Shown here: piece after piece, positions 25,550-34,155 of the stretch
Position numbering within the stretch: the stretch's first letter is position 1
Layout: each line of letters begins with the position of its first letter
Assembly (NCBI RefSeq): GCF_902459705.1
Contig: NZ_CABPRU010000003.1
Coordinates: forward strand, 434,001-498,000
Origin: Pandoraea terrigena
Lineage (GTDB): Bacteria; Pseudomonadota; Gammaproteobacteria; Burkholderiales; Burkholderiaceae
Length of the DNA stretch: 64,000 nucleotides
Direction of reading: 5' to 3'
The notes under the pieces: generated by a model
What the model saw: the letters and a program-made list of their open reading frames with translations, nothing else
What the model was told of the DNA's origin: nothing
The model's database searches: none
Translations under genes and position numbers: made by a program

Positions 25550-26388
25550 GCGTCCTCCAATACCAGCAGGCCGTATGCCGTGTTCGATGCAGGCACGTGA
25601 TAGAAACGATGAACCTCACGCACGCTTTCGTTCATCGCGCCGCGCATGATGAGCCACATGATGATCTCGAGCCCCTCGGATCCGGCCTCGCGCAACAGTT
25701 CGGCATGTCCGATCTTGGTGAGCGACAGTGGATTACTCACCATGCCGTCGAGCCAATGCTGATCGTACGGCGCATTGATCAGTCCGGCACGCTCGCCTTG
25801 CAATTGATGTGACATACCTCCGGTCCCGATCACCGCGACCTTGATGTCGGGTCCATATGAATCGATCGCCCGCCGGAGCGCCTGTCCGAGCTTGAAGCAG
25901 CGCAAGGCAGTCGGTTGAGGGTACTGAATCACGTTGACGCACAACGGGATCACACGGCAAGGCCACTGATCCGGCTGACCGAACATCAGCGACAACGGCA
26001 CCGTGAGACCGTGATCAACCGACATCTCGCCGACCATCGCCACATCGAACTCGTCATTCAATATCAGCGATTCGGTCAAATGCCATGCCAACGCCGGGTC
26101 GCCCTCGCACGCAGGTACGGGTCGCGGGCCATATCCCTCGTCGTGTGGCGGAAACTGGTCCGCCACACCGATTGCGAATGTGGGCGTCATATCGAGCCCG
26201 AATCGCGATGCGTGATCGTTATAAACAACGATCACCACATCTGGTTTGACCGCGTCGATCCATTCGCGAGCCGGCTTCACTCCATCGAACAGAGGTTGCC
26301 AATAGGGTTCCTGAGTCTTGCCATGATCAATGGCCGCGCCGATGGACGGCACATGCGACGTACCCACACCTCCAGCAAACTTAGCCAC
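25546..26388 (-). CDS. ligB: Protocatechuate 4,5-dioxygenase, beta subunit
   Basis: The 280-residue protein is the catalytic subunit of the type II extradiol dioxygenase. The iron ligands fit His12 (GTSHVPS), His59 (NDHASRF) and a Glu in the C-terminal GLEIIMWLIMRGAM; the catalytic base fits the His in GTGGMSHQLQG. With LigA it opens protocatechuate between C4 and C5. It overlaps ligA by 8 bases and ligC by 4, so the three are translationally coupled. Confidence 0.95.
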   Translation of the reverse strand: MAKFAGGVGTSHVPSIGAAIDHGKTQEPYWQPLFDGVKPAREWIDAVKPDVVIVVYNDHASRFGLDMTPTFAIGVADQFPPHDEGYGPRPVPACEGDPALAWHLTESLILNDEFDVAMVGEMSVDHGLTVPLSLMFGQPDQWPCRVIPLCVNVIQYPQPTALRCFKLGQALRRAIDSYGPDIKVAVIGTGGMSHQLQGERAGLINAPYDQHWLDGMVSNPLSLTKIGHAELLREAGSEGLEIIMWLIMRGAMNESVREVHRFYHVPASNTAYGLLVLEDA

Positions 26389-26788
26389 GGGACCATTCCT
26401 CCACGCTGCGATTGCCGTCGATTGAGCGCCCGCCGGCGATCATCATTGCGCGGAATTCGTCCACCGACATCCCATTGGACGACATGGCCGCCCCCACGTG
26501 TTGCATTGTCAGACCGTCCAGGATGGCAAGCTTGAATGTGTAGTAAATGTTCCCGCCCAAACGCAACATCCCAAGCCAGTCGCGCTCAAGCACTGCGCGG
26601 CGTTGGTCGCCACTCAGCTTGAACCTGTCGAGGTATTGCGGGGAATCGGCCCGGAAGGCCGCACGATTGCTCTCCTGGTCCAGCGACTTGCAGAACATGT
26701 TCAACGCGTATCCCTTATGGTTATGTTCTCCATCGAACACGTAGGTGCCGGGGATCTTGCGATAGTCACGCGCGGTTGTCGTATGCAT
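26381..26788 (-). CDS. ligA: Protocatechuate 4,5-dioxygenase, alpha subunit
   Basis: This 135-residue small subunit contains IPGTYVFDGEHNHKGYALN, NMFCKSLDQESNRAAF and the all-helical body usual for LigA/PmdA. It covers the active site of LigB and helps hold the substrate. Its start coincides with the last base of the ligI stop and its end overlaps ligB. Confidence 0.95.
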   Translation of the reverse strand: MHTTTARDYRKIPGTYVFDGEHNHKGYALNMFCKSLDQESNRAAFRADSPQYLDRFKLSGDQRRAVLERDWLGMLRLGGNIYYTFKLAILDGLTMQHVGAAMSSNGMSVDEFRAMMIAGGRSIDGNRSVEEWSRG

Positions 26789-27702
26789 TATTTCCCCCAG
26801 TACAAACGCAAAGGATTGTCGACCAGCAACTTGCGTTGAAGCGCGGACGTGGTGGCAATACGAGGGATAAAGTCCACCAGCAATCCATCATCTGGCATGT
26901 GATTCTTCAGGTTTGGGTGCGGCCAGTCGGTGCCCCACAGCACGCGATCCGGGAACGTTTCGACCAGGCGTCGAGCGAACGGTACTACGTCGTGATAGGC
27001 ATCTCGTTCACCGTCCAGGGCCGGTTTCCCGGACACGGAGAGCCGCTCGGGACAACTGACCTTGGACCAGACATTGGGATGCTCGCGCATGAATCTCACG
27101 AGCAACTCGAACTCCGGCCCGTCCACGGGCTTCGAGACATCAGGGCGCCCCATGTGGTCGATCACCAGTGCCGTCGGCAAGCCGGTGAAAAAGTCCCACA
27201 ACTCGGGGAGATCGACAGCCTCGAAGTACACAACGATGTGCCAGTCCAGTTTGGCAACACGGTGCGCAATCTCGATCAATTCCTCTCTGGGCGTAAAGTC
27301 GACCAGACGCTTGACGAAATTGAAGCGCACGCCACGTATGCCTGCGGCGTGCAACTCGTGCAGTTGCTGATCGCTCACATCGCGCCTGACGGTCGCGACA
27401 CCGCGTGCCCTACCGCCGGAACTGACGCAGGCGTCGACCAGCGCGCGATTGTCCGCGCCGTGACACGTCGCCTGCACGATCACGTTGCGCTCAAAGCCCA
27501 GATGATCGCGGAGCGCGAAAAGTTGCTCCTTTCCCGCATCGCACGGGGTGTACTTGCGCTCTGGCGCATAGGGAAAGCGCGCGGCAGGACCGAAAACATG
27601 GCAGTGCGCATCCACCGAGCCGGACGGCAACTGGAAGCGCGGTTTGGAAGGGCCCTGGTACCAGTCCAGCCAGCCGGGTGTCTTGGGGAAATGCTCGCTC
27701 AT
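26788..27702 (-). CDS. ligI: 2-pyrone-4,6-dicarboxylate lactonase
   Basis: This 304-residue amidohydrolase-superfamily protein has SVDAHCHVFGP with the HxH at His33/His35, FNFVKRLVDF, LVIDHMGRPD and VLWGTDWPHPN, all typical of LigI/PmdD. It hydrolyses 2-pyrone-4,6-dicarboxylate to oxalomesaconate. It starts the ligI-ligA-ligB-ligC block; a 110-base gap (27703-27812) separates it from ligK. That gap contains no obvious terminator, so the operon may continue through it. Confidence 0.94.
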   Translation of the reverse strand: MSEHFPKTPGWLDWYQGPSKPRFQLPSGSVDAHCHVFGPAARFPYAPERKYTPCDAGKEQLFALRDHLGFERNVIVQATCHGADNRALVDACVSSGGRARGVATVRRDVSDQQLHELHAAGIRGVRFNFVKRLVDFTPREELIEIAHRVAKLDWHIVVYFEAVDLPELWDFFTGLPTALVIDHMGRPDVSKPVDGPEFELLVRFMREHPNVWSKVSCPERLSVSGKPALDGERDAYHDVVPFARRLVETFPDRVLWGTDWPHPNLKNHMPDDGLLVDFIPRIATTSALQRKLLVDNPLRLYWGK

Positions 27703-27812
27703 CTGCTATCTCGTACTATCTCGGGTTATTTTTTGGCTCAACTTACGCACGATCTTCAATGCCGATACATCTGTGTGGAAAAGCACCACACGGGGTCATC
27801 GCGCAATCAAGT

Positions 27813-28523
27813 TCAGTCGATGTACCTGAGCCCTGCTCGCGCCAGCGGCTCGCGCATCGAGTACATGTCCAGTCCAAGCACCCCCGCGGCCAGCTTCTGC
27901 CGTTTCTCCGCTTCGTTGGCCTCGCGACTGGCCGCGGCATCGGCGACTTTCCGCGCGAGTGCGACCGGGACCACCACGACACCGTCATCGTCCGCAATCA
28001 CCACGTCGCCCGGGTTCACCAGCGCGCCGGCACACACGACCGGGATATTCACTGAGCCGATCGTCGCCTTGATCGTCCCTTTGGCGCTGACCGCCTTCGA
28101 GAACACAGGAAACTGCATGGCAGTCAGGTCCTTGACATCGCGGCATCCGCCGTCGATAACGAGGCCCACCGCCCCCCGCGCGCGGAAGCTGGTGGCCAAT
28201 AGGTCGCCAAAAAATCCATCGGTGTTGTCCGCCGTTACCGCGGCGATGACAATGTCGCCCGGCTGAATCTGCTCGGCCACCACATGCATCATCCAGTTGT
28301 CGCCCGGATGCAGCAGCACGGTCACGGCGGTGCCGCACGCGTACGCGCCGGCATAGACCGGGCGCAAATAGGTCTTCATCAGACCCATGCGGCCCATCGC
28401 CTCGTGAATGGTTGCGACGCCGAAGCCTGAAAGTTGCTTGACCACGGCTTCGTCAGCGCGAACGATGTTGCGCTTGACTACGCCAAGCGAATTACCAAGG
28501 TGGGTATCGGTCATGGTGCTCAC
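27813..28523 (-). CDS. ligK: 4-carboxy-4-hydroxy-2-oxoadipate aldolase
   Basis: This 236-residue protein belongs to the RraA-fold class II pyruvate aldolases. Key stretches are [26 protein letters not shown] (the Arg and Asp used in catalysis and metal binding) and [18 protein letters not shown]. It splits 4-carboxy-4-hydroxy-2-oxoadipate to pyruvate and oxaloacetate, the last step of the pathway. It overlaps ligJ by four bases. RraA itself is shorter and lies in other contexts. Confidence 0.93.
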   Translation of the reverse strand: MSTMTDTHLGNSLGVVKRNIVRADEAVVKQLSGFGVATIHEAMGRMGLMKTYLRPVYAGAYACGTAVTVLLHPGDNWMMHVVAEQIQPGDIVIAAVTADNTDGFFGDLLATSFRARGAVGLVIDGGCRDVKDLTAMQFPVFSKAVSAKGTIKATIGSVNIPVVCAGALVNPGDVVIADDDGVVVVPVALARKVADAAASREANEAEKRQKLAAGVLGLDMYSMREPLARAGLRYID

Positions 28524-29548
28524 AGTCCCTTTCGTTTCAGCGCTGCGTCGAGGCGCGGATAAACTCGCCGCGCATTGCCTTCGTAGACCTTGTGCCGGTC
28601 TTCCGGCGACAGATTGGCCGAGGCGTCGATATATCGCCGGGTGTCGTCATAATAGAAATCGGTCTCGGGGTCGATGCCGCGTACCGCACCGATCATCTCG
28701 CTGGCAAACAGGATGTTGTCGACCGGTATTACCTTCGTCAGCAGATCGATGCCTGGCTGGTGATAGACACAGGTGTCGAAGAAGATGTTGTTGAGCAAGT
28801 GCTCTTTCAGCAGAGGCTTCTTCAATTCCTGCGCGAGTCCGCGAAAGCGCCCCCAGTGGTACGGAACCGCGCCGCCGCCGTGTGGGATCACGAACTTCAA
28901 CTCGGGGAAATCCTTGAACAGATCCGAGGTCAGGAACTGCATGAACGCTGTTGTGTCGGCATTCAGATAATGCGCGCCCGTGGTGTGGAAGCAGGCATTA
29001 CAACTGGTCGAAACGTGCACCATCGCCGGGATGTCGAATTCGACCATCTTCTCGTAGATCGGATACCAGTGACGATCCGACAGCGGCGGCGAAGTCCAAT
29101 GACCGCCCGAAGGATCCGGGTTCAGGTTGATGCCAACGAAACCGTACTCCTTGACGCAGCGCTCCAGTTCCGGGATACACGTCTTCGGATCGACGCCTGG
29201 CGACTGCGGCAGCATCGCGGCGCCGATGAAGTTATCCGGGAACAGCTGCGAGACCCGATAACAAAGCTCATTGCAAATCGCCGCCCACGTCGCGCTGGTC
29301 TCGAAGTTGCCGACGTGATGTGCCATGAAACTGGCACGTGGGGAGAAAATCGTCAGATCACTACCCCGCTCCTGCATTTTTTTAAGCTGGTTAGCGGCAA
29401 TGGATTCACGAAGTTCGTCGTCGCTGATGTCCAGCTCGGCAACCTTCGGTTGTTGCGCCGGGTCTGTCAACCCGGCGATCTGGCGGTTGCGCCATGCTTC
29501 CAGCGCCTTGGGCGCTGTCGTGTAATGGCCATGACAATCGATGATCAC
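28520..29548 (-). CDS. ligJ: 4-oxalomesaconate hydratase
   Basis: The 342-residue protein starts [20 protein letters not shown] with the metal-binding HGH at residues 6-8. It carries [15 protein letters not shown] and [16 protein letters not shown], matching LigJ-type hydratases of the amidohydrolase superfamily, not the shorter GalB-type. It adds water to the oxalomesaconate tautomer to make 4-carboxy-4-hydroxy-2-oxoadipate. It overlaps both neighbours by four bases. Confidence 0.93.
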   Translation of the reverse strand: MIIDCHGHYTTAPKALEAWRNRQIAGLTDPAQQPKVAELDISDDELRESIAANQLKKMQERGSDLTIFSPRASFMAHHVGNFETSATWAAICNELCYRVSQLFPDNFIGAAMLPQSPGVDPKTCIPELERCVKEYGFVGINLNPDPSGGHWTSPPLSDRHWYPIYEKMVEFDIPAMVHVSTSCNACFHTTGAHYLNADTTAFMQFLTSDLFKDFPELKFVIPHGGGAVPYHWGRFRGLAQELKKPLLKEHLLNNIFFDTCVYHQPGIDLLTKVIPVDNILFASEMIGAVRGIDPETDFYYDDTRRYIDASANLSPEDRHKVYEGNARRVYPRLDAALKRKGL

Positions 29549-30654
29549 GCTGGCTCTCCTCCCGTAAATGCAAAATTACTCACCATGACCTCGCCGCGCA
29601 TGATCAATCGCGCGGTTCGCAGCAGCGCTGCACGCTTTACTGTCTGAGGACTGGCTGGATCGATCTCCAACTCGACGCTGAATTCACCCGATGGATGTTC
29701 GACCGAGATCGGCTTGATTACGCCTTGCGGCACCGATGCCAGTCCCTGCGCAACGCTGCCTTCGAGCACGCAGGCGGTGGCGACGGTCACCGCTGCCAGC
29801 ACGCCAATCGCGTCGTGGCACACATGCGGGATGAAACAGCGTGTCGCCAGGCTCCCGCCCGCAGCCGGCGCCGCAATCAGGCACATCTTTGGATAGGTTT
29901 TTGTCGTCACGTCGCCGAGGCCCATCAATTGGCCGCAACGCAAACGAAGTGCTTCGAGCGTGGACTTCAGCGGAGTATCGGCATTCAGTTCGGCCACCGA
30001 CTCCCGGCCGGTGCGGCCCACGGCGTCGGCGCGCAGCAGCACCATGGGCATGCCGTTGTCGATACAGGTGACGTCAATGGCCGACGTCGCGTCCATCTGA
30101 ACACGATCGCTCACATGCCCCGTTGGCAACAAACCGGAACAAACCGAGCCCGCCGTATCGAGGAAATTGATCGAGATTGGCGCTGCCGTGCCGGGCACGC
30201 CGTCAATACGTGCGTCCCCGTCGTAACGCAGTCGGCCACCCGGCGTCTGCACGCTGATGTCGCATGCCATGTTGGTGTTTCGTGTCAGGACGCGCAACGT
30301 CGTGACGTCGCCCTGCGGCATCGCCAGACCGGTTTCCAATGCGAACGGCACGACCGCCGCAAGCATGTTCCCGCAATTAGGCGTGGTGTCGACCGCGTCG
30401 CTGTCCGGCTGCAGTTGCGCGAACAGGAACTCGAGATCGATGCCCACCCGGCTGCTTCGGCTCACGATCCCGACCTTGCTGGTCAGCGGGTGCGCTCCAC
30501 CCAGACCGTCAATCTGGCGCCGGTCGGGCGACCCCATCACGTTGAGCAGGATACGGTCGCGCGCGGCCACATCGGCCGGGAGATCGGTCGCGTTAAAGAA
30601 TGGACCACGCGACGTGCCTCCGCGCATGAACAGACAGGATATCGGGTGTTGCAT
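29545..30654 (-). CDS. galD: 4-oxalomesaconate tautomerase (PrpF family)
   Basis: 369 residues from the ATG at 30654, preceded by AGGTGG; a frame extending to 30711 has no better signal. It opens ISCLFMRGGTSRGPFF and contains GGAHPLTSKVGIVS and DTTPNCGNMLAAV, the pattern of PrpF/GalD isomerases. GalD shifts the keto form of oxalomesaconate to the enol used by the hydratase. It is the first gene of the operon, divergent from a LysR gene. Confidence 0.92.
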   Translation of the reverse strand: MQHPISCLFMRGGTSRGPFFNATDLPADVAARDRILLNVMGSPDRRQIDGLGGAHPLTSKVGIVSRSSRVGIDLEFLFAQLQPDSDAVDTTPNCGNMLAAVVPFALETGLAMPQGDVTTLRVLTRNTNMACDISVQTPGGRLRYDGDARIDGVPGTAAPISINFLDTAGSVCSGLLPTGHVSDRVQMDATSAIDVTCIDNGMPMVLLRADAVGRTGRESVAELNADTPLKSTLEALRLRCGQLMGLGDVTTKTYPKMCLIAAPAAGGSLATRCFIPHVCHDAIGVLAAVTVATACVLEGSVAQGLASVPQGVIKPISVEHPSGEFSVELEIDPASPQTVKRAALLRTARLIMRGEVMVSNFAFTGGEPA

Positions 30655-30721
30655 GGACTTTATCCACCTGGCTCCGTTGATGTACTTGTATTTTTTTACA
30701 TTATCTGCCATTCTGCAATGA

Positions 30722-30743
30722 CATATCCGTCATATTAGATATG
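30722..30743. promoter_or_regulatory. LysR-type box between galD and its regulator
   Basis: CATATC and GATATG are perfect 6-base arms around a 10-base AT-rich spacer, 27 bases before the LysR ATG and about 70 bases before galD. The size and position fit a LysR recognition site for both autorepression and divergent activation. Confidence 0.55.
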
Positions 30744-30769
30744 CATAAAATGCAATTCAGGAGATCATC

Positions 30770-31711
30770 ATGGAGCTTCGACAACTTGAATCTTTCGTCC
30801 ACGTTGCAGAGCTGGGAAGCTTTACCCGCGCGTCCAACTTCCTGTCGGTCGCGCAGCCGGTGCTCAGCCGCCAGGTGCGCGCATTGGAGGTGGAATTTCG
30901 TCAGGCGCTTCTGGAGCGCAATGGGCGCGGCGTGACGCTGACCGAGGCCGGCAAGCGTTTTCTGGTGCACGGCCGAAGCGTTCTTGCACAGATCGAACGC
31001 GCCCAGCTCGACATGGAGGAAGGACGAGGCGCCTCGACCGGACGCCTTGTCGTGGCGCTGCCGCCAAGCGTGAGTCATACGCTAACGGCCCCGCTGGTAA
31101 GGACCTTTCGCGACCGCTTCCCCAAGGCGACGCTATGCGTGCTTGAGGGGCTGTCCACCTACGTGCTGGAGTGGCTGACAATCGGGCGCGCCGATTGCGC
31201 CGTGGTTTATACGGTCCCCACGTCTTCGGGAGTTGAGCTGGCCCCGGTACTCAACGAGCAGCTCTGTCTGGTGTCTGGCCGCGGGACGGGTACATCGTCC
31301 GCCGACGCATCAGTCCGTGATGAAATCAGCCTGGCGGAAGTCGCCGAGCGAAATCTCGTGATGCCAAGCCGGCCGCACTCTATTCGCATGTTGGTTGAGG
31401 CGACGATGGCTCAGGCATCGCTCAAACCACGTATCGCGCTCGAAATCGAAAGCATCCCGGCGATCCTGAGGCTCGTCCACGACGAAGACGTACACGCGAT
31501 ACTGTCGCTCAAAGCGGTTCGCTCGAGTGGGCACGAGAATGACTTTCACGTGCGTCCGATCCGCCAGCCGACGCTGGAAACTACGCTATGGATAGCGACG
31601 TCGGCACAACGTCCGGCGGGACCGTTGCTTAATCAGACCGTGCCCTTATTGCAAAATCTATTGCGCGACCATTGGGCGATGGGCCAAGAAAGCGGGATGG
31701 CCAAGCACTAA
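30770..31711 (+). CDS. LysR family regulator of the protocatechuate operon
   Basis: The 313-residue protein has the LysR helix-turn-helix (MELRQLESFVHVAELGSFTR, VAQPVLSRQVRALEVEF) and an effector domain with LPPSVSHTLTAPLV and DCAVVYTVP. It is divergent from galD-ligJKIABC with a 115-base shared gap, so it probably plays the LigR/PmdR role, with a pathway acid as inducer. It is a paralog of the LysR protein at 22140-23081. AGGAG precedes the ATG. Confidence 0.9.
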   Translation: MELRQLESFVHVAELGSFTRASNFLSVAQPVLSRQVRALEVEFRQALLERNGRGVTLTEAGKRFLVHGRSVLAQIERAQLDMEEGRGASTGRLVVALPPSVSHTLTAPLVRTFRDRFPKATLCVLEGLSTYVLEWLTIGRADCAVVYTVPTSSGVELAPVLNEQLCLVSGRGTGTSSADASVRDEISLAEVAERNLVMPSRPHSIRMLVEATMAQASLKPRIALEIESIPAILRLVHDEDVHAILSLKAVRSSGHENDFHVRPIRQPTLETTLWIATSAQRPAGPLLNQTVPLLQNLLRDHWAMGQESGMAKH

Positions 31712-31825
31712 ACGTATGAAGAAGCCGAATTCGCACTCGTTTGCGTTGCGCGTGTGCTGGCACGGTTTCGGTGCTTCGCTTCGCTCTTGGGGCTGCGGGG
31801 CCTTGTCATATCCACGCGGTCAATC

Positions 31826-31976
31826 CAGATTCGCGATGAGCGAAGCCTTTCTACAAGCGCCCCAGTCTTTCTTCACTGGAATCTCGCGAATACATATTCG
31901 CGGCGTCCAAGACGTCTATACCTGCCTCGAGTGCGCGCTTGATGAGTGGACGGCTTGATTCTTCATGCAGAGACCA
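31826..31976 (-). pseudogene. Aldo/keto reductase remnant
   Basis: On the minus strand about 50 codons read WSLHEESSRPLIKRALEAG, then IDVLDAANMYS, SSEERLGRL and a stop. This matches the early part of aldo/keto reductases (the RPxIRRALEAGINFFDTADMYS block, including the catalytic Asp and Tyr). Nothing upstream or downstream in the 31712-32008 gap continues it. A plus-strand frame over the same bases (31716-31958) shows no similarity I recognise. Confidence 0.65.
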
Positions 31977-32008
31977 GACAGGACGGCCGCGGCCTGGCTC
32001 ACCCTAAG

Positions 32009-32716
32009 TCATCGCGCCGACGTGCCCGCAGCATCCGCCGCGCCCACGTTGAGCAACGCCAGCAATTCGTCGGATGTGCGCACGTCCGCGAACCACAGCA
32101 CCATGTTGCAAAGCGTCGCATTGTGTTCGCCGTCGGTGCGGGCCGCGTTCGCGTCGGCGACGAAGTGGACCTTGTAGTCGAGCATCATCGCGTCGCGTGC
32201 GGTCGATTCGCAGCAGACGTTCGTTACGGTGCCAGTCACGATCACGGTGTCGATGCCGCGCAAGACGAGGCGTTGATGCAGATCCGACGATCCCTGGATA
32301 AACGCACTGAACCGCGTCTTGTCGACGATCTCGTCCGCATCGCGAACGTCGAGCGACGAATACAGCGCGTGGCCAGCCTGTCCGTCGACCAGCGTCTCGC
32401 CGAGACTCGCGCCCCATCCCGCGCCAAATTCATCGAACCGCTGCCATGGTGCTTCGCCAGACAGCACCTGCGTGTGACGGACCCAGTACACATGACCGCC
32501 CGCCTGGCGCAGAGCACTCGCGAGGCGATTCACGTTCGGCACGATCTCGCGCGCCATCGCCAATTCGCCGGGAAAGCCCGGCGCGACGAAGCCGTTCTGC
32601 AGATCAATGACGAGCAGCGCGGTCTTCGACGCGTCGAGGGTCTCGTAGACGTGCCGCCGGCCGCGTCGGGCCACGGCCCGATCGACGACGGATTGAGGAA
32701 TTTCAATGTGATGCAT
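32009..32716 (-). CDS. Isochorismatase-family cysteine hydrolase
   Basis: This 235-residue protein has the full Asp-Lys-Cys triad of the family: Asp38 in LLVIDLQNGF, Lys133 in VDKTRFSAF, and Cys168 in GTVTNVCCESTARDA. Members hydrolyse amides such as nicotinamide, N-carbamoylsarcosine, ureidoacrylate or maleamate. It lies ahead of an MFS carrier and the CoA-pathway genes on the same strand, so it may release a carboxylic acid from an amide that then enters that pathway. The substrate is not recognisable. Confidence 0.88.
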   Translation of the reverse strand: MHHIEIPQSVVDRAVARRGRRHVYETLDASKTALLVIDLQNGFVAPGFPGELAMAREIVPNVNRLASALRQAGGHVYWVRHTQVLSGEAPWQRFDEFGAGWGASLGETLVDGQAGHALYSSLDVRDADEIVDKTRFSAFIQGSSDLHQRLVLRGIDTVIVTGTVTNVCCESTARDAMMLDYKVHFVADANAARTDGEHNATLCNMVLWFADVRTSDELLALLNVGAADAAGTSAR

Positions 32717-32790
32717 TGCTGGAACTCAGGAAACGTTGCAAATAAGTCGCTGCGCCGTGCCAGCCGGCCCGCGCCGGCACGGCCGCTGCA

Positions 32791-34125
32791 CTAGTGCGCG
32801 GGAGCGTTGCCGCCGCGTACCCCGCGAAATGACAACAGGATCGCGACGGCAGCCACGAACAGCAGGCCGGCGATCGCGTCGAGTCCGTCGGAGACGCTAC
32901 CCGTCAGGTGCTTCGACGCGTTGATGATCATCGGACTCGCAAACGAACCCAACTGGCCGATCGAGCTGACCAGTGCGACGCCGACCGCCGCAGTGCTCGT
33001 GCGGAAATGCTGGCTCGTCAGCGCCCAGAACACCGGATAGCCTGACAGATTGCCGACCAGCACGAGCGAGAGCGCCACCAGCAGCATCGGAAGATTATGC
33101 GCCATCAGTCCCGCGAAGACGAATCCCAGGCCAGTCAGCGCGAGCAACCCCGAGCAGAAGCGCCGCCGCTCTGCCAGATAGTCCGAGCCAATGCCGAACA
33201 GCAGCATGCCGATACCACCCGCCGCGTAAGGTATCGCAGTCAGCATGCCGATGAACACCGACGACGTGTCGTGGGACGCCTCGCGCAGAATCTGCGGCAT
33301 CCAGATACCGATACCGATGACCGACGCGTTCAGCGCCGAGTAACCGAGGATCAGTATGTAGATGCGCCAGTCTGTCAACAACGTGCGCCACACCCCGTGC
33401 TCATGAGACGCCGCCGGCACGCTCGAGCGAGCAAGATCGCCTTCGATCTGTTCGATCTCCCGCGGCGAGAGCCAGCGATGTGCGTCGCGCGGCCGATCCG
33501 TGAGATATTTCAGCACGACTGCACCGAGCAGCACGGACGGAATCGCCTCCAGCAGGAACATCCACTGCCAGCCATGCCACCCGTTCGCGCCATCGAGCGT
33601 CTGCATGATGAGCCCAGAAACAGGGGCGCCGAAGAAGCCGGCGAAAGCGACCGGCAACATGAACAACGCAACGATCTTCGCGCGCCGCTGTGGTGGGAAC
33701 CAGTACGTCAGATACAGCACGACGCCAGGAAAGAAGCCCGCTTCCGCCGAGCCCAACAGAAAGCGCAATACGTAGAACTGTCCGGGGGTGCGTACGAACA
33801 TCGTCGCAGCCGAAATCAGCCCCCACAGGACCATGATCCGCGCGAGCGTCCTGCGCGTGCCGACACGTTCGAGATACATGTTACTGGGCACTTCGAACAG
33901 CAAATAGCCGACGAAAAACACGCTGGCGCCAAAGCTGAACGCGGTGCTGGAAAACGCGAGGTCGGTGCGGATCGCCGCCTGCGCGAAACCGATGTTGATA
34001 CGGTCGAGATAGGCCGCGATGTAGCACAGGAACAGTAGCGGAATGATCCGCCACGCCACCTTGCGATAGATCGCGTCCGCGCTGCTGGCCGGCGCCTGCC
34101 CGACCAAGTGTGTGTCTGCCTGCAT
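32791..34125 (-). CDS. MFS transporter (anion:cation symporter type)
   Basis: This 444-residue carrier has AAYLDRINIGFAQAA in helix 1, LLFEVPSNMYLERVGTRR, and LGSAEAGFFPGVVLYLTYWF in helices 4-5, as in tartrate/phthalate-type carriers. It is in line with the hydrolase downstream and the lyase, hydratase and CoA-transferase genes upstream, with small gaps. It probably imports the organic acid that this operon uses. It is a paralog of the carrier at 11373-12704. Confidence 0.9.
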   Translation of the reverse strand: MQADTHLVGQAPASSADAIYRKVAWRIIPLLFLCYIAAYLDRINIGFAQAAIRTDLAFSSTAFSFGASVFFVGYLLFEVPSNMYLERVGTRRTLARIMVLWGLISAATMFVRTPGQFYVLRFLLGSAEAGFFPGVVLYLTYWFPPQRRAKIVALFMLPVAFAGFFGAPVSGLIMQTLDGANGWHGWQWMFLLEAIPSVLLGAVVLKYLTDRPRDAHRWLSPREIEQIEGDLARSSVPAASHEHGVWRTLLTDWRIYILILGYSALNASVIGIGIWMPQILREASHDTSSVFIGMLTAIPYAAGGIGMLLFGIGSDYLAERRRFCSGLLALTGLGFVFAGLMAHNLPMLLVALSLVLVGNLSGYPVFWALTSQHFRTSTAAVGVALVSSIGQLGSFASPMIINASKHLTGSVSDGLDAIAGLLFVAAVAILLSFRGVRGGNAPAH

Positions 34126-34155
34126 GGTTGTCTCCGTTTTTGTAGTGTTACCGCG

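Noticed and set aside
26776-28266. 496-codon plus-strand frame over ligI, ligK and the gap
   Set aside because: It is antisense to two well-identified pathway genes and has no recognisable domain.
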